Positions 17,510-26,543 of a stretch of DNA of 64,000 nt are shown here, piece by piece. Location of the stretch: NCBI RefSeq assembly GCF_002797415.1, contig NZ_KZ454944.1, positions 1,015,745 through 1,079,744 on the forward strand. The letters are read 5' to 3'. The notes beneath the pieces are model-generated. The model had not been told where the DNA came from and made no database searches. It was given only the letters and a program-made list of their open reading frames with translations. Numbering within the stretch: the stretch's first letter is position 1; each line of letters starts with the position of its first letter. The DNA comes from Bacillus alkalisoli. Its GTDB lineage: Bacteria; Bacillota; Bacilli; Bacillales; Bacillaceae_I. The position numbers and the translations under genes were made by a program.

Positions 17510-17986
17510 TTAACCTTCTAATAATACATTTACAAACTGCTGTAAATATTTTTTATCTACTTCATCAAATCGAGATTTAATTGGACTGTCAATGTCTAAT
17601 ACTCCAATAACTTCTCCGTCTTTTAACATCGGTACTACAATCTCTGATTGAGAAGCAGCATCACAAGCGATATGACCTGGGAATTGATGAACATCATCCA
17701 CTAACTGCGTTTCTTTTGTAGATGCTGCAGTTCCGCAAACTCCTCTTCCAAATGGTATTCTTACACAAGCAGGTAAACCTTGGAAAGGCCCTAAAACAAG
17801 TCCATTTCCTTCCGTTAAATAAAATCCAACCCAATTAATTTCTTTCAAGAATACATTTAATAAAGCAGACGCATTGGATAAGTTTGCGATGAAATTTGGC
17901 TCATCACTAATCAATGCTTTTAATTGTTTTAATACTAACTCGTAATTTTCTTCTCTAGTTCCAGAATATAGTTCGACTTGAAACAT
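17510..17986 (-). CDS. Free methionine-(R)-sulfoxide reductase (GAF domain, YtsP)
   Basis: This 158-aa single-GAF protein belongs to the fRMsr family, which reduces free methionine-R-sulfoxide. The three expected cysteines are present in order: GLPACVRIPFG, GRGVCGTAA and HIACDAAS. The substrate-shaping motifs DVHQFPGHIACD and VLDIDSP match the family. The start is the second of two adjacent ATGs, 6 nt from AGGGG. A promoter-like TCGACA-18-TATGAT lies upstream. It is convergent with methionine gamma-lyase. B. subtilis ytsP occupies the same region. Confidence 0.9.
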   Translation of the reverse strand: MFQVELYSGTREENYELVLKQLKALISDEPNFIANLSNASALLNVFLKEINWVGFYLTEGNGLVLGPFQGLPACVRIPFGRGVCGTAASTKETQLVDDVHQFPGHIACDAASQSEIVVPMLKDGEVIGVLDIDSPIKSRFDEVDKKYLQQFVNVLLEG

Positions 17987-18031
17987 CATTTTCCCCTCAC
18001 TTTTTCACAAATCATTTACTCAAATTGGCAA

Positions 18032-18061
18032 ATCATACACAATTCCCATGTACTTTGTCGA
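18032..18061 (-). promoter_or_regulatory. Candidate promoter of the fRMsr gene
   Basis: On the minus strand TCGACA and TATGAT are 18 bp apart, about 45 nt upstream of the start. Confidence 0.5.
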
Positions 18062-18153
18062 CATTTAATAAAAGGATAAACGGAACCGTTATAGAAATCA
18101 ACTATAGTAACTCCATTTACATGAATCAATTTCATAATTTCAGTTCGTTTAAT

Positions 18154-18242
18154 GAAAAACGAATATTTTAGTGATATACAAAATAATATGTTCATTTATT
18201 AAGGTGTATAAATACAGAATACGATGCTATTATTCGTTTTTC
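18154..18242. repeat. 11-bp inverted repeat upstream of refZ
   Basis: GAAAAACGAAT at 18154-18164 and ATTCGTTTTTC at 18232-18242 are perfect complements 67 bp apart in the 336-bp intergenic region. They could be paired operator sites for the TetR-type regulator downstream; the function is unproven. No other gene is visible in 17990-18325. Confidence 0.6.
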
Positions 18243-18325
18243 GTCTAGTAGTCGTACATTATGAAACGGACTCACATAATAAATACAATTAATCTAAAGC
18301 ACTAAATTTGTTGGGGGTGAAGGAA

Positions 18326-18949
18326 TTGGATAGTACTAGGAATAGGATAGTAGAAGCAGCGATAGGATTATTTCATGCGAATGGCTATAGTGGAACGAGT
18401 GTAAGAGATATTGCTACAAAAGCGAAAGTAAATGTAGCCCATATTTCTTATTATTTTTCTAGTAAAGCTGGCTTGCATGAGCACTTAATAACTAGCTTCC
18501 TTGAAGAGTATATGCTAATTTTAGAATACCAATTTAAAAAAATAAAGACATACTCGGCAAGAGAATGTCTTCTATCGACAATATCATCTGTTTTACAATT
18601 TCATAGGGAGAATAGTAAACTTGCTAGCTACGTCTATCGTGAAATAATGTTACAGACAACTTTAGCAAGAGAAATAATGATAACGTACTTAGCGAAGGAA
18701 AAGCAATTTTATAAATATGTATTTGAGTATGGTAGAAAAACAAAAGAATTTCATGCTATTTCTGTACCTCTTACGGTTGCTCAATTAAGAAACATGATAA
18801 GCATGCCTTTTCTTCACGCTTCTTACTTGTCAGAAGTATGGCAAATAATGCCATATGATGCGAATAGTTTAATGCAGTATGAAAAAATTATTGTAAAATG
18901 GTTAGAACAGATGGTTTTTATCCAGGGTACAAAAAGAATTGCTTTATAA
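18326..18949 (+). CDS. refZ: RefZ, TetR-family regulator of FtsZ assembly (YttP)
   Basis: In B. subtilis, RefZ is expressed at the onset of sporulation, binds motifs near the chromosome origin and helps position or inhibit the FtsZ ring. The 207-aa protein has a TetR helix-turn-helix (about 10-50: GYSGTSVRDIATKAKVNVAHISYYF) and an all-helical C-terminal domain, and equals the B. subtilis length as I recall it. I choose the TTG at 18326, six nt after GGGGGTGAAGGAA; three earlier in-frame starts lie inside or before that ribosome-binding site. Its 3' end overlaps convergent hisJ by 6 nt. Synteny with ytsP, hisJ and ezrA supports the name. Confidence 0.87.
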   Translation: MDSTRNRIVEAAIGLFHANGYSGTSVRDIATKAKVNVAHISYYFSSKAGLHEHLITSFLEEYMLILEYQFKKIKTYSARECLLSTISSVLQFHRENSKLASYVYREIMLQTTLAREIMITYLAKEKQFYKYVFEYGRKTKEFHAISVPLTVAQLRNMISMPFLHASYLSEVWQIMPYDANSLMQYEKIIVKWLEQMVFIQGTKRIAL

Positions 18950-19741
18950 TAGTTGCTTGTTAATTCTTTCTAACCCTTGACCTAAATCCTGCGCGTTATG
19001 GGCATCAGAGCCATAAATGAGAGGGATTTTTCTTTTTGCTGCCTCAAACGCAATGTGTTCTGGCGGATATGTATCTTGGCAATATTTTTTATTTACTCCC
19101 GCACCATTATAATCAAGTTGCATTTCATGTTTCTTTATTAGGTCTAATAATGGTAATACGAAAAGTGATAGATTCCCATTGTATGGATAAAGCAATTTGA
19201 ATTTCTCCACTAATGTGATGTGGCCTATACGCTTCGGCTTGAATATTCCTAAGTCAGATGTAATAGACTTTTCAACAGTCTCAAAGTAAGCTTTGTAAAC
19301 TTCATCAAGACTTCCGTATACCTTCACTATTTCTCCAAATTGCTGTTCACTGTAGTCTAAACAATAGTAGTTTATATCTTTACGTAAAAAATGCACGGAT
19401 AAAATGCTGTCATCAAGTAAACTGCCATACTCTTGTAAGAAGTATTTTGTCTCCCCTTCAAATTCTTCAATAAAATCTACTTCTAATCCACAGTTTATCG
19501 TTAACTTTCCTTGATAACGTTCTTTCAGTTTTCTTACCCCTTCCAAATAAATACTCAAATCATTCCAATTCATCGCACTGTCTTTGTGTGGAGTAGGATC
19601 TGTAAACCTCTTTGGAAGTGGAGCGTGTTCGGTGAAAGAGATTTCATCCATTTTTAGCTTAATAGCCTGTTCCACATACTGCTCTAACGTATCTCTTGTC
19701 CCATGTGGACAATAAAAAGTATGAATGTGCTTATCCTTCAT
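18944..19741 (-). CDS. hisJ: Histidinol-phosphatase, PHP type
   Basis: HisJ catalyses the dephosphorylation of histidinol phosphate in histidine synthesis. The 265-aa PHP-superfamily protein begins MKDKHIHTFYCPHG, giving the metal ligands HxH. It also has SFTEHAPLP, GLEVDF, SVHFL and the late IYGSDAHNAQDLG. It lies away from other his genes, as ytvP/hisJ does in B. subtilis. Its 3' end overlaps the 3' end of refZ by 6 nt on the opposite strand, so no terminator fits between them. Confidence 0.93.
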   Translation of the reverse strand: MKDKHIHTFYCPHGTRDTLEQYVEQAIKLKMDEISFTEHAPLPKRFTDPTPHKDSAMNWNDLSIYLEGVRKLKERYQGKLTINCGLEVDFIEEFEGETKYFLQEYGSLLDDSILSVHFLRKDINYYCLDYSEQQFGEIVKVYGSLDEVYKAYFETVEKSITSDLGIFKPKRIGHITLVEKFKLLYPYNGNLSLFVLPLLDLIKKHEMQLDYNGAGVNKKYCQDTYPPEHIAFEAAKRKIPLIYGSDAHNAQDLGQGLERINKQLL

Positions 19742-20178
19742 TTCTTCTACCCTCTTTGTGCAAATAATTTTTTACTATCATACTTTACTTACATTCTAAT
19801 TTCTATTAAATTGTCTTTATTTATGTAACTTTTGACAGCAATAAATGAACATAGACAATTTTAATTCTTAAAGATAGTATTGATTTTCATACTAATCTCG
19901 CTATAATCACCCGCGCTTTTGAACAGAACAATGAGTAAAAAGTATGATATAAATTTCTCATCTACAAAAAAACGGACAAATTACTAGTTTTTATGTAAAA
20001 AAATATTAAAATTTAGGTCAAAAAATGTCGGTAACATGGTATCATAAATACATTGAATATCAAATAGAAGTTTGTTTTTTTTATGATAATGTTATTTTAC
20101 TAAACGTTTTATTAATGTTTTTACATACAAAAGGTAAATCGGCTTAAGAAGACCAACAGGGATAAAGGGGACTTTCGG
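19742..20178 (+). promoter_or_regulatory. 437-bp control region upstream of ezrA
   Basis: TTGACA (19832-19837) and GACAAT (19854-19859) are 16 bp apart and point towards ezrA, leaving a leader of about 310 nt. I see no gene, terminator or recognisable riboswitch in this AT-rich stretch. A closer promoter could exist near 20040-20110 but no clean pair of boxes stands out. Confidence 0.35.
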
Positions 20179-21909
20179 ATGAAGATAGTAATTGGAATAT
20201 TAGTTTTAGCTATTACATTTGTTACGTTTAGTTATTTTACTAGAAAAAAGATTTATAGTGAAGTTGACCGACTAGAAGTGTGGAAAATGTCGATCATGAA
20301 CAAGCCTGTTACGGAAGAATTGTCGAAAGTAAAAGATTTGAATATGACAGGTCAAACAGAAGAACTTTTTGAAAATTGGAGAAATAAATGGGATGATATT
20401 TTGACATATCAACTTCCAAACATTGAAGAGATGTTGTTTGATGCAGAGGAATATGCTGACAAGTATCGATTTAAAAAAGCAAAAGCAGTTGCTAAAAAAG
20501 CTGACGAGCAATTAACAGAAATAGAAAAAAGTATAGATGAAATATATGCTGAGCTACAAGAATTGATTGGTAGCCAAGCGGATAGTAATGAAAAGGCGAC
20601 AACATTAGAAGAAAAATATAAGCAATGCAAAAAGCATTTATTAACGCAACGACACCAATACGGAAATGCAACAACAAAACTTGAAAAAAATTTAGAAGCT
20701 TATGCTGAGAGTTTTACAGAGTTTAAAGAAGCTATTGATAATGGTAATTACCTAGTTGCAAGGGATCTTATTAATAAAGTAGAGAATGAAATCGCTGAGT
20801 TTGAATACAAGCTAAATGAGTTACCAAATCAATTAATAGAATGTCACTCTATCATTCCGGGGCAACTCGCGGAAATAGAATCCGGCTATAAAGATATGAT
20901 AGAAGAAGGATATAAACTAGACCACTTAAAAATTGAAGAAAAAGTAGAAACGTTGCGTTCTAAATTGAAGGTGCTTTTAGAACTATTAAACAATACTGAT
21001 GTAAAACAGGCGTCAGAAGGTGTATCTTCTGTAAAAGAGGAACTCGAGTCACTTTACGACCTTATAGAAAAAGAAGCTCTTTCCAAACAATATATCAATA
21101 AAGAAATTCCAACGATTCATACGAACTTAGGTCAGCTAACAGAACAATCAACAAATTCTAAAGAAGAAACAATTATTGTTCAAGAGAGTTATCAACTATT
21201 AGAAGACGACCTTACAACGCAAAAAACAATGGAAAGCAATATTCAAAAATTAAATAACAGATTTTTAATATTGAAACAACATCTAGAGGAAAAGTCCATT
21301 GCATATTCCATATTAAAAGAAGAATTAGAAGATATATGTGAGCAAATTAATTCTATTCAAGAAGTACATGAGCAATATGTAATAATGTTACAAGCATTGC
21401 GTAAAGATGAAATGGCTGCAAGAGAACAGTTAGTTCATTTGAGAAAATTACTATTTGAATCTAGAAGAATGATTGATAAAAATAATTTACCAGGATTACC
21501 TAAAGATTTTTATGATCTTATTGCAGAAACGAATAGTAATATTAAAGCTGTTACGGAAAAATTAGAAGAAAAACCATTGAATATTATTGAGGTTAATGTT
21601 ATTTTGCAACATGCCGTTGCTTCCGTTGAAAAATGTTATAATGAGACGAAAGACATTATAGAAAATGCAGCATTAGCAGAAAAAGTTATTCAGTATGGAA
21701 ATCGATATAGAAGTAAATATAATTCTGTACATGAAAGGCTAGTAGAGGCCGAGCAATTGTTCCGTAGTTTTCAATATGCTGCGGCATTGGAAGAAGCGGC
21801 TACATCGCTAGAAGAAGTAGATCCAGGGGTACTTAAGAGAATCGATAAACTAATTGAAAAAAGAATTGGAAATGATGAAGGTGAAGTGGAACAACAAAAT
21901 ATTAACTAG
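20179..21909 (+). CDS. ezrA: Septation ring formation regulator EzrA
   Basis: EzrA is a membrane-anchored modulator of FtsZ-ring formation. The 576-aa protein has an extracellular N-terminus, one membrane helix at residues 2-17, and a long cytoplasmic array of spectrin-like coiled coils, dominated by Glu, Lys, Leu and Gln heptads to the end. B. subtilis EzrA is about 562 aa. The start follows AAAGGGG. It lies between hisJ and braB as in B. subtilis. The C-terminus overlaps a downstream reading frame by about 38 nt. Confidence 0.93.
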   Translation: MKIVIGILVLAITFVTFSYFTRKKIYSEVDRLEVWKMSIMNKPVTEELSKVKDLNMTGQTEELFENWRNKWDDILTYQLPNIEEMLFDAEEYADKYRFKKAKAVAKKADEQLTEIEKSIDEIYAELQELIGSQADSNEKATTLEEKYKQCKKHLLTQRHQYGNATTKLEKNLEAYAESFTEFKEAIDNGNYLVARDLINKVENEIAEFEYKLNELPNQLIECHSIIPGQLAEIESGYKDMIEEGYKLDHLKIEEKVETLRSKLKVLLELLNNTDVKQASEGVSSVKEELESLYDLIEKEALSKQYINKEIPTIHTNLGQLTEQSTNSKEETIIVQESYQLLEDDLTTQKTMESNIQKLNNRFLILKQHLEEKSIAYSILKEELEDICEQINSIQEVHEQYVIMLQALRKDEMAAREQLVHLRKLLFESRRMIDKNNLPGLPKDFYDLIAETNSNIKAVTEKLEEKPLNIIEVNVILQHAVASVEKCYNETKDIIENAALAEKVIQYGNRYRSKYNSVHERLVEAEQLFRSFQYAAALEEAATSLEEVDPGVLKRIDKLIEKRIGNDEGEVEQQNIN

Positions 21910-22213
21910 TATAACAATCATGTTAGTACTATTCATCGGGATTATACTGACATGGGGAAGTGCTTTTTATAACTTTCAAACGAATACTCCTCCCGCACCA
22001 ACGATTGTTACTGATATTCCTATAGAAGAAGTTAGGGAAGTGGAAAAAGAAGAATCTAATCCACAAAAAGAAGTAACTACTGAACGCGAAGAAGATGCAG
22101 TAGTCCATATTACGTTAGAAGATGGGCTAACGGTAGAATTGTTAAGAAAGTTAAAAATTACAGAAACGAACATTTCCATTGATCGTTTACTTTCCATACT
22201 TGATATAAAATAA
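21872..22213 (+). CDS. Small single-pass membrane protein overlapping ezrA end
   Basis: I do not recognise this 113-aa protein. It has a short basic N-terminus, one membrane helix (about 10-30: ILTSITIMLVLFIGIILTWG), an acidic Glu-rich linker and a compact C-terminus (DAVVHITLEDGLTVELLRKL...). The reading frame opens inside ezrA. The ATG at 21872 has only a weak GGAA upstream, so the start is uncertain and translation may be coupled to ezrA termination. A strong terminator follows it, which supports a real two-gene unit. Confidence 0.65.
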   Translation: MMKVKWNNKILTSITIMLVLFIGIILTWGSAFYNFQTNTPPAPTIVTDIPIEEVREVEKEESNPQKEVTTEREEDAVVHITLEDGLTVELLRKLKITETNISIDRLLSILDIK

Positions 22214-22246
22214 AAAAGGGCTGTCCATATTGGGCAGCCCTTACGT
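22214..22246. terminator. Terminator between ezrA unit and braB
   Basis: AAGGGCTGTCC / GGGCAGCCCTT with a 5-nt loop is flanked by A-rich and T-rich sequence, and probably works for both directions. Confidence 0.85.
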
Positions 22247-22254
22247 TTTCGTTT

Positions 22255-23565
22255 TTATGATTTTATTTTCCCTAATATAAACCCTATTAGTGCTCCAACT
22301 ATAGCAGGTACTAACCAGCCGACACCTTCTGCATATAGTGGTAAATTACTGAAAATGTTTTGTAAGAATGTGATATTAATATCTGCAATTGCAAGTCCGT
22401 CCACTACACTAATAATTCCAGTGAATAGTAATGCGAATCCATAAACAGATGATGGGTTATCCATTTTCACGAAGGAGAGGACGATTAAAACAATCGCGAG
22501 TGGATAGATCATAATTAATACCGGTAATGAGAAAGTAATCAATTGATTAAGGCCAACGTTTGCAACAATCATACTAAAAACACTTAAAATTCCAACGAAC
22601 ATTTTATAAGAAATAGTTGGAACTACTTTTGCAAAAAACTTACTACATGCTGATACAAGTCCTACTGATGTTGTTAAACATGCAAATGTAATAGCAAGAC
22701 CAAGAATTACCGCTCCAATGGAACCAAATAAATAATTTGCAGATCCAGATAAGATGACACCACCGTTAGCTGCATCTCCAATCGCATCTTTACTTGTTGC
22801 ACCTAGATAAGCAAGTGCAGCATACACAACGGTTAACCCAGCTGCCGCAATGAATCCAGCTTTAAGGCAAAGGTTTGCGATCGTTCTCTTATCTGTCACT
22901 CCTTTATCACGAATAGCAGATATGATAACGATACCAAATACTAGCGCAGCGATTGTATCTAATGTTAAATAACCTTCGATAAACCCTTTAAAGAATGGTG
23001 ATTCTTCATAAGCTAGAGCAGGTGCTTGTATTTCGCCCATAGGTGTTACAATACTTTTTAAAACTAAAATTCCTATAACAGTTAAAAGAATTGGAGTTAA
23101 TATCTTTCCGATACGATCTACTAATTTAGATGGATTTAATGCTACGTAGAATGTAATGGCAAAAAACACAATTGTATATAAAAATAGTGGCCATCCTTCT
23201 GTATTCCATCCAGCAGGAAGAAATGGTGTCATACCTATTTCATATGCTACCGTTCCTGTACGAGGAATTCCGAAGAAAGGACCAATAGCTAAGTACATAA
23301 TTAAAGTGAAAACTAATCCAAAAACAGGATTAACACGGTTAGCAAGTGTTTGTAAGTCCCCACCTGTTTTGGCAATCGCAATTATACCTAGTAATGGTAA
23401 CCCTACACCGGTAATTAAAAACCCGAGTACAGAGATCCAAAGGTTTGTACCTGCAGATTGACCTAACAGTGGTGGGAATATCATGTTACCTGCCCCTAAA
23501 AATAATGCAAATAACATTAACCCTAATATAAGAATATCCTTATTTGAATATAATTTATTACTCAT
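22255..23565 (-). CDS. braB: Branched-chain amino acid uptake carrier (LIVCS/BrnQ family)
   Basis: This is a cation-coupled uptake system for leucine, isoleucine and valine. The 436-aa polytopic protein (about 12 membrane segments) begins with the family signature ILILGLMLFALFLGAGNMIFPP. The position between ezrA and nifZ is that of B. subtilis braB, which is why I use that symbol; brnQ would be the paralogue name. A cre-like site lies 27-40 nt upstream of the start. Confidence 0.9.
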   Translation of the reverse strand: MSNKLYSNKDILILGLMLFALFLGAGNMIFPPLLGQSAGTNLWISVLGFLITGVGLPLLGIIAIAKTGGDLQTLANRVNPVFGLVFTLIMYLAIGPFFGIPRTGTVAYEIGMTPFLPAGWNTEGWPLFLYTIVFFAITFYVALNPSKLVDRIGKILTPILLTVIGILVLKSIVTPMGEIQAPALAYEESPFFKGFIEGYLTLDTIAALVFGIVIISAIRDKGVTDKRTIANLCLKAGFIAAAGLTVVYAALAYLGATSKDAIGDAANGGVILSGSANYLFGSIGAVILGLAITFACLTTSVGLVSACSKFFAKVVPTISYKMFVGILSVFSMIVANVGLNQLITFSLPVLIMIYPLAIVLIVLSFVKMDNPSSVYGFALLFTGIISVVDGLAIADINITFLQNIFSNLPLYAEGVGWLVPAIVGALIGFILGKIKS

Positions 23566-23591
23566 ATGTTTCCTCCTGAAAATTAAGAAAA

Positions 23592-23605
23592 TGAATACGT
23601 TTACA
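23592..23605. promoter_or_regulatory. cre-like site before braB
   Basis: On the minus strand TGTAAACGTATTCA matches TGWAANCGNTNWCA at 13 of 14 positions. Its location just upstream of the coding start suggests a roadblock or promoter-overlap repressor site. Confidence 0.6.
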
Positions 23606-23791
23606 TAGTATCATAATTGATGAGAAAATTGTCGAATATTATAAAAGTTAAATTATTAACTATATTAAGAAAGTGTTGAATATTTTGAATCTATATTAAA
23701 ACATCACTCAATTAGTAATACTCTTTTCTTTCTCTGAACGAGTATGCTAACATTAATAATTGCCAAAAGGATAAAAAACGGGGGCATTGCC

Positions 23792-24925
23792 TTGATTTAT
23801 TTAGATAATAGTGCAACAACAAAACCATATGATGAAGTTTTAGAAACCTATATAAAAGTAAGTAAAGATTATTTTGCCAATCCTTCATCTATTCATTCAT
23901 TAGGTGGAAAAGTGGAAAAATTATTACAACAGTCTAGAAAGATGATAGCAAATCTCATAGGTGTACACGATAGTGAAATTATCTTTACATCGGGTGGGAC
24001 GGAAGGTAATAACCTTGCAATAAAGGGGACGGCTTTAGCTAAGAAAAATGTCGGTAATCATATTATTACTACAACAATAGAGCATCCTTCTGTAAGTGAA
24101 GTATTTAATCAATTAGAACAAGTTGGTTTCCGTGTCAGTTATTTAGACGTTTCTTCAGATGGAAGAATCAACTTAACACAATTGAGTGAATTATTAACAG
24201 ACAGCACCATTCTATTATCATTAATGTATGTGAATAATGAAGTTGGAATCGTTCAACCATTAGAAGAGGTTAGTAAAATTTTGTGTAAATATCCTAATGT
24301 CACTTTTCACGTGGATAACGTGCAAGGTATTAGTAAAGTATCTTTACCTCTAAAGGAATGTAAAATTGATTTATGTACGATGTCCGCTCATAAGTTTCAT
24401 GGACTTAAAGGAAATGGAATTTTATATAGAAGGAAAGGGATTAAGCTCGCTCCCTTATTAGTGGGAGGAGAGCAAGAGTGGATGGTTCGATCTGGAACCG
24501 AAAATGTTGCTGGAATTGTGGCGATGACAAAAGCATTGAGAATGTCATTAGAACAAAATTTGCATTCCCTCCACCAATTAAGCACACAAGCAAAATTAGA
24601 ATTACAAAAAGTGGATGGTGTCGTTATAAATACACCGGTAGAACATAGTGCGCCACATATTGTTAATTTTTCCGTGCCTGGTATTAAGTCAGAAGTGCTT
24701 GTCCACGCATTAGGAAAAAAAGATATTTACGTATCAACGACATCAGCTTGTTCATCAAAACGAAAAGCACCAAGCAAAACGCTAAAAGCGATGAACGTTA
24801 GTGATGAAGTTGCTAATAGTTCCATACGCATTAGTTTTTCATTTGAAACGACAAAAAATGAAATGAATATCTTCATAAGAGAATTAGATAAAAGCATTAA
24901 ACAAATAAAAGAAGTAACGAGGTAA
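23792..24925 (+). CDS. nifZ: Cysteine desulfurase, NifS/IscS type (NifZ)
   Basis: This PLP enzyme moves sulfur from cysteine to ThiI for 4-thiouridine formation in tRNA; in B. subtilis the NifZ-ThiI pair does this. The 377-aa protein starts IYLDNSATTKP, has the PLP lysine in SAHKFHGLKGNG, and a sulfur-accepting cysteine in TSACSSKRKAP. I place the start at TTG 23792, seven nt after GGGGG; 16 upstream codons lack family counterparts. The stop (TAA) overlaps a possible thiI ATG, so the two genes form an operon. Confidence 0.92.
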   Translation: MIYLDNSATTKPYDEVLETYIKVSKDYFANPSSIHSLGGKVEKLLQQSRKMIANLIGVHDSEIIFTSGGTEGNNLAIKGTALAKKNVGNHIITTTIEHPSVSEVFNQLEQVGFRVSYLDVSSDGRINLTQLSELLTDSTILLSLMYVNNEVGIVQPLEEVSKILCKYPNVTFHVDNVQGISKVSLPLKECKIDLCTMSAHKFHGLKGNGILYRRKGIKLAPLLVGGEQEWMVRSGTENVAGIVAMTKALRMSLEQNLHSLHQLSTQAKLELQKVDGVVINTPVEHSAPHIVNFSVPGIKSEVLVHALGKKDIYVSTTSACSSKRKAPSKTLKAMNVSDEVANSSIRISFSFETTKNEMNIFIRELDKSIKQIKEVTR

Positions 24926-24930
24926 TGAAC

Positions 24931-26139
24931 ATGATATATGACCATCTCTTAATAAGGTACGGTGAATTATCTACAAAAGGTAGAAATAGAAGTAAATTTA
25001 TAAAAGCATTAAATGCAAACATCATGCAAAACTTGGTAGATTATCCAAACTTAAAGTTTGAGAAAAATCGAGATCGTATTTTCATTAAGTTGAACGGTGA
25101 ACCTCATAAGCCAATTATAGAAAAATTATCTTTAATCTTTGGTTTACATTCATTCAGTTTAGCTGTTAAGTCACCTACAGTATTAGAAGACATTAAAGAT
25201 AATGCATTATTGGCATTAAAAGATCAACCATACGAAGGCAAAACATTTAAAGTTACAGTAAAACGTGCTTATAAAGAATTTGAATTAGATACAAATGAAT
25301 TGAACTACGCTATTGGGTCACATATTCTTAAGAATACAGAAAACCTTAACGTTGATGTTAAAAAGCCAGATATAAACGTGCGAGTGGAAGTTAGAAAAGA
25401 AGCAACATATATTACTTGTAAAGATTATAAAGGTCCTGGTGGGCTGCCAGTTGGCACTGGTGGAAAAGGAATGCTAATGCTCTCAGGCGGGATAGACAGT
25501 CCTGTAGCTGGCTATTTATCGATGAAAAGAGGAGTCGAGATACATGCCATTCACTTTTTTAGTCCTCCTTACACAAGTGAACGGGCAAAACAAAAAGTAG
25601 TTGATTTAGTAAAAAAATTAACGAACTTTGGACCAAAAATAAAGCTTCATATTGTTCCGTTTACGGATATTCAAGTAGCCATTCAGAAACAAGTTCCTGA
25701 AAACTACACAATGACTTCAACGAGAAGATTTATGCTACGTATTGCTGATGAAATTAGAAGGAAAGAACAAGGCCTTGCCATTATTACCGGGGAAAGCCTT
25801 GGACAAGTAGCAAGTCAAACGTTGGAAAGTATGGTTGCCATTAATGATGTTACTACAACCCCAATTTTAAGGCCATTGTTAACAATGGATAAAACAGAAA
25901 TTATGGAGATAGCAACGAAAATTGATACATTAGAAATTTCTAATCGACCATTTGAAGATTGTTGTACCATCTTTACACCAACTTCTCCGAAAACAAAGCC
26001 GAAAACAGAGAAAGTCACCTATTATGAAAGCTTTTTCGATATAGAGGCAATGGTGGAAGAAGCAGTAACAAATACGGAAATAGTAACAATTTCTCCTAAA
26101 GATTTAACTAATGAAGAGGAATTTAACGAGTTATTCTAG
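24931..26139 (+). CDS. thiI: tRNA 4-thiouridine synthase ThiI
   Basis: ThiI installs 4-thiouridine at position 8 of tRNA using sulfur from the upstream desulfurase. The 402-aa protein has an N-terminal ferredoxin-like/THUMP region (about 1-165) and a PP-loop ATP pyrophosphatase domain with LSGGIDSPVAGY near 186. It lacks the C-terminal rhodanese extension found in E. coli, as usual in Bacillus. ATG 24931 lies 7 nt from GAGGT; the ATG at 24925 overlaps the nifZ stop and is too close to it. Confidence 0.94.
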   Translation: MIYDHLLIRYGELSTKGRNRSKFIKALNANIMQNLVDYPNLKFEKNRDRIFIKLNGEPHKPIIEKLSLIFGLHSFSLAVKSPTVLEDIKDNALLALKDQPYEGKTFKVTVKRAYKEFELDTNELNYAIGSHILKNTENLNVDVKKPDINVRVEVRKEATYITCKDYKGPGGLPVGTGGKGMLMLSGGIDSPVAGYLSMKRGVEIHAIHFFSPPYTSERAKQKVVDLVKKLTNFGPKIKLHIVPFTDIQVAIQKQVPENYTMTSTRRFMLRIADEIRRKEQGLAIITGESLGQVASQTLESMVAINDVTTTPILRPLLTMDKTEIMEIATKIDTLEISNRPFEDCCTIFTPTSPKTKPKTEKVTYYESFFDIEAMVEEAVTNTEIVTISPKDLTNEEEFNELF

Positions 26140-26215
26140 TGCTCTATACAATGACATCACACTCGCTTTACTGTTTTTGTACAAAATGTGAACAATTTCC
26201 AAAAGGATTTTAGAA

Positions 26216-26246
26216 TGAAGCCATGTGTTTTTACACACTCTATACT
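26216..26246 (+). promoter_or_regulatory. Candidate sigma-G promoter of sspA
   Basis: TGAAGC and CTATACT are about 18 bp apart upstream of the spore-protein gene, resembling forespore promoters. Assignment depends largely on the gene that follows. Confidence 0.4.
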
Positions 26247-26265
26247 CACAAGGAGGTGAAAACAC

Positions 26266-26469
26266 ATGGCAAACAACAACAGCTCAAATCAATTATTAGT
26301 ACCTGGAGTACAACAAGCTCTTGACCAAATGAAATACGAAATTGCTTCTGAATTTGGTGTTCAATTAGGCCCTGATGCTACAGCTCGCGCTAACGGTTCT
26401 GTTGGTGGTGAGATCACTAAGCGCTTAGTTCAAATGGCTGAGCAACAAATCGGTGGTTACCAAAAATAA
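26266..26469 (+). CDS. sspA: Alpha/beta-type small acid-soluble spore protein
   Basis: SASPs coat forespore DNA and protect it from UV and heat. They are degraded by the Gpr protease on germination. The 67-aa sequence contains the Gpr cleavage region [13 protein letters not shown] and the DNA-binding motif [24 protein letters not shown] strong AAGGAGGTGA site precedes it. It sits next to thiI, as B. subtilis sspA does. A strong terminator follows. It is diagnostic of an endospore former. Confidence 0.96.
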   Translation: MANNNSSNQLLVPGVQQALDQMKYEIASEFGVQLGPDATARANGSVGGEITKRLVQMAEQQIGGYQK

Positions 26470-26487
26470 TTATATAAAATGGCTACA

Positions 26488-26516
26488 AGGTGGGGGAAAC
26501 CCCACCTTCTTATACT
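26488..26516 (+). terminator. Terminator after sspA
   Basis: AAGGTGGGG / CCCCACCTT with a tiny loop is followed by a T-rich tail. Confidence 0.9.
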
Positions 26517-26543
26517 TTTGACATATTAGAGGTGGGACATACG

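Noticed and set aside
20096-20115. cre before ezrA (TAAACGTTTTATT)
   Set aside because: Only 10 of 14 positions match, within background for AT-rich DNA.
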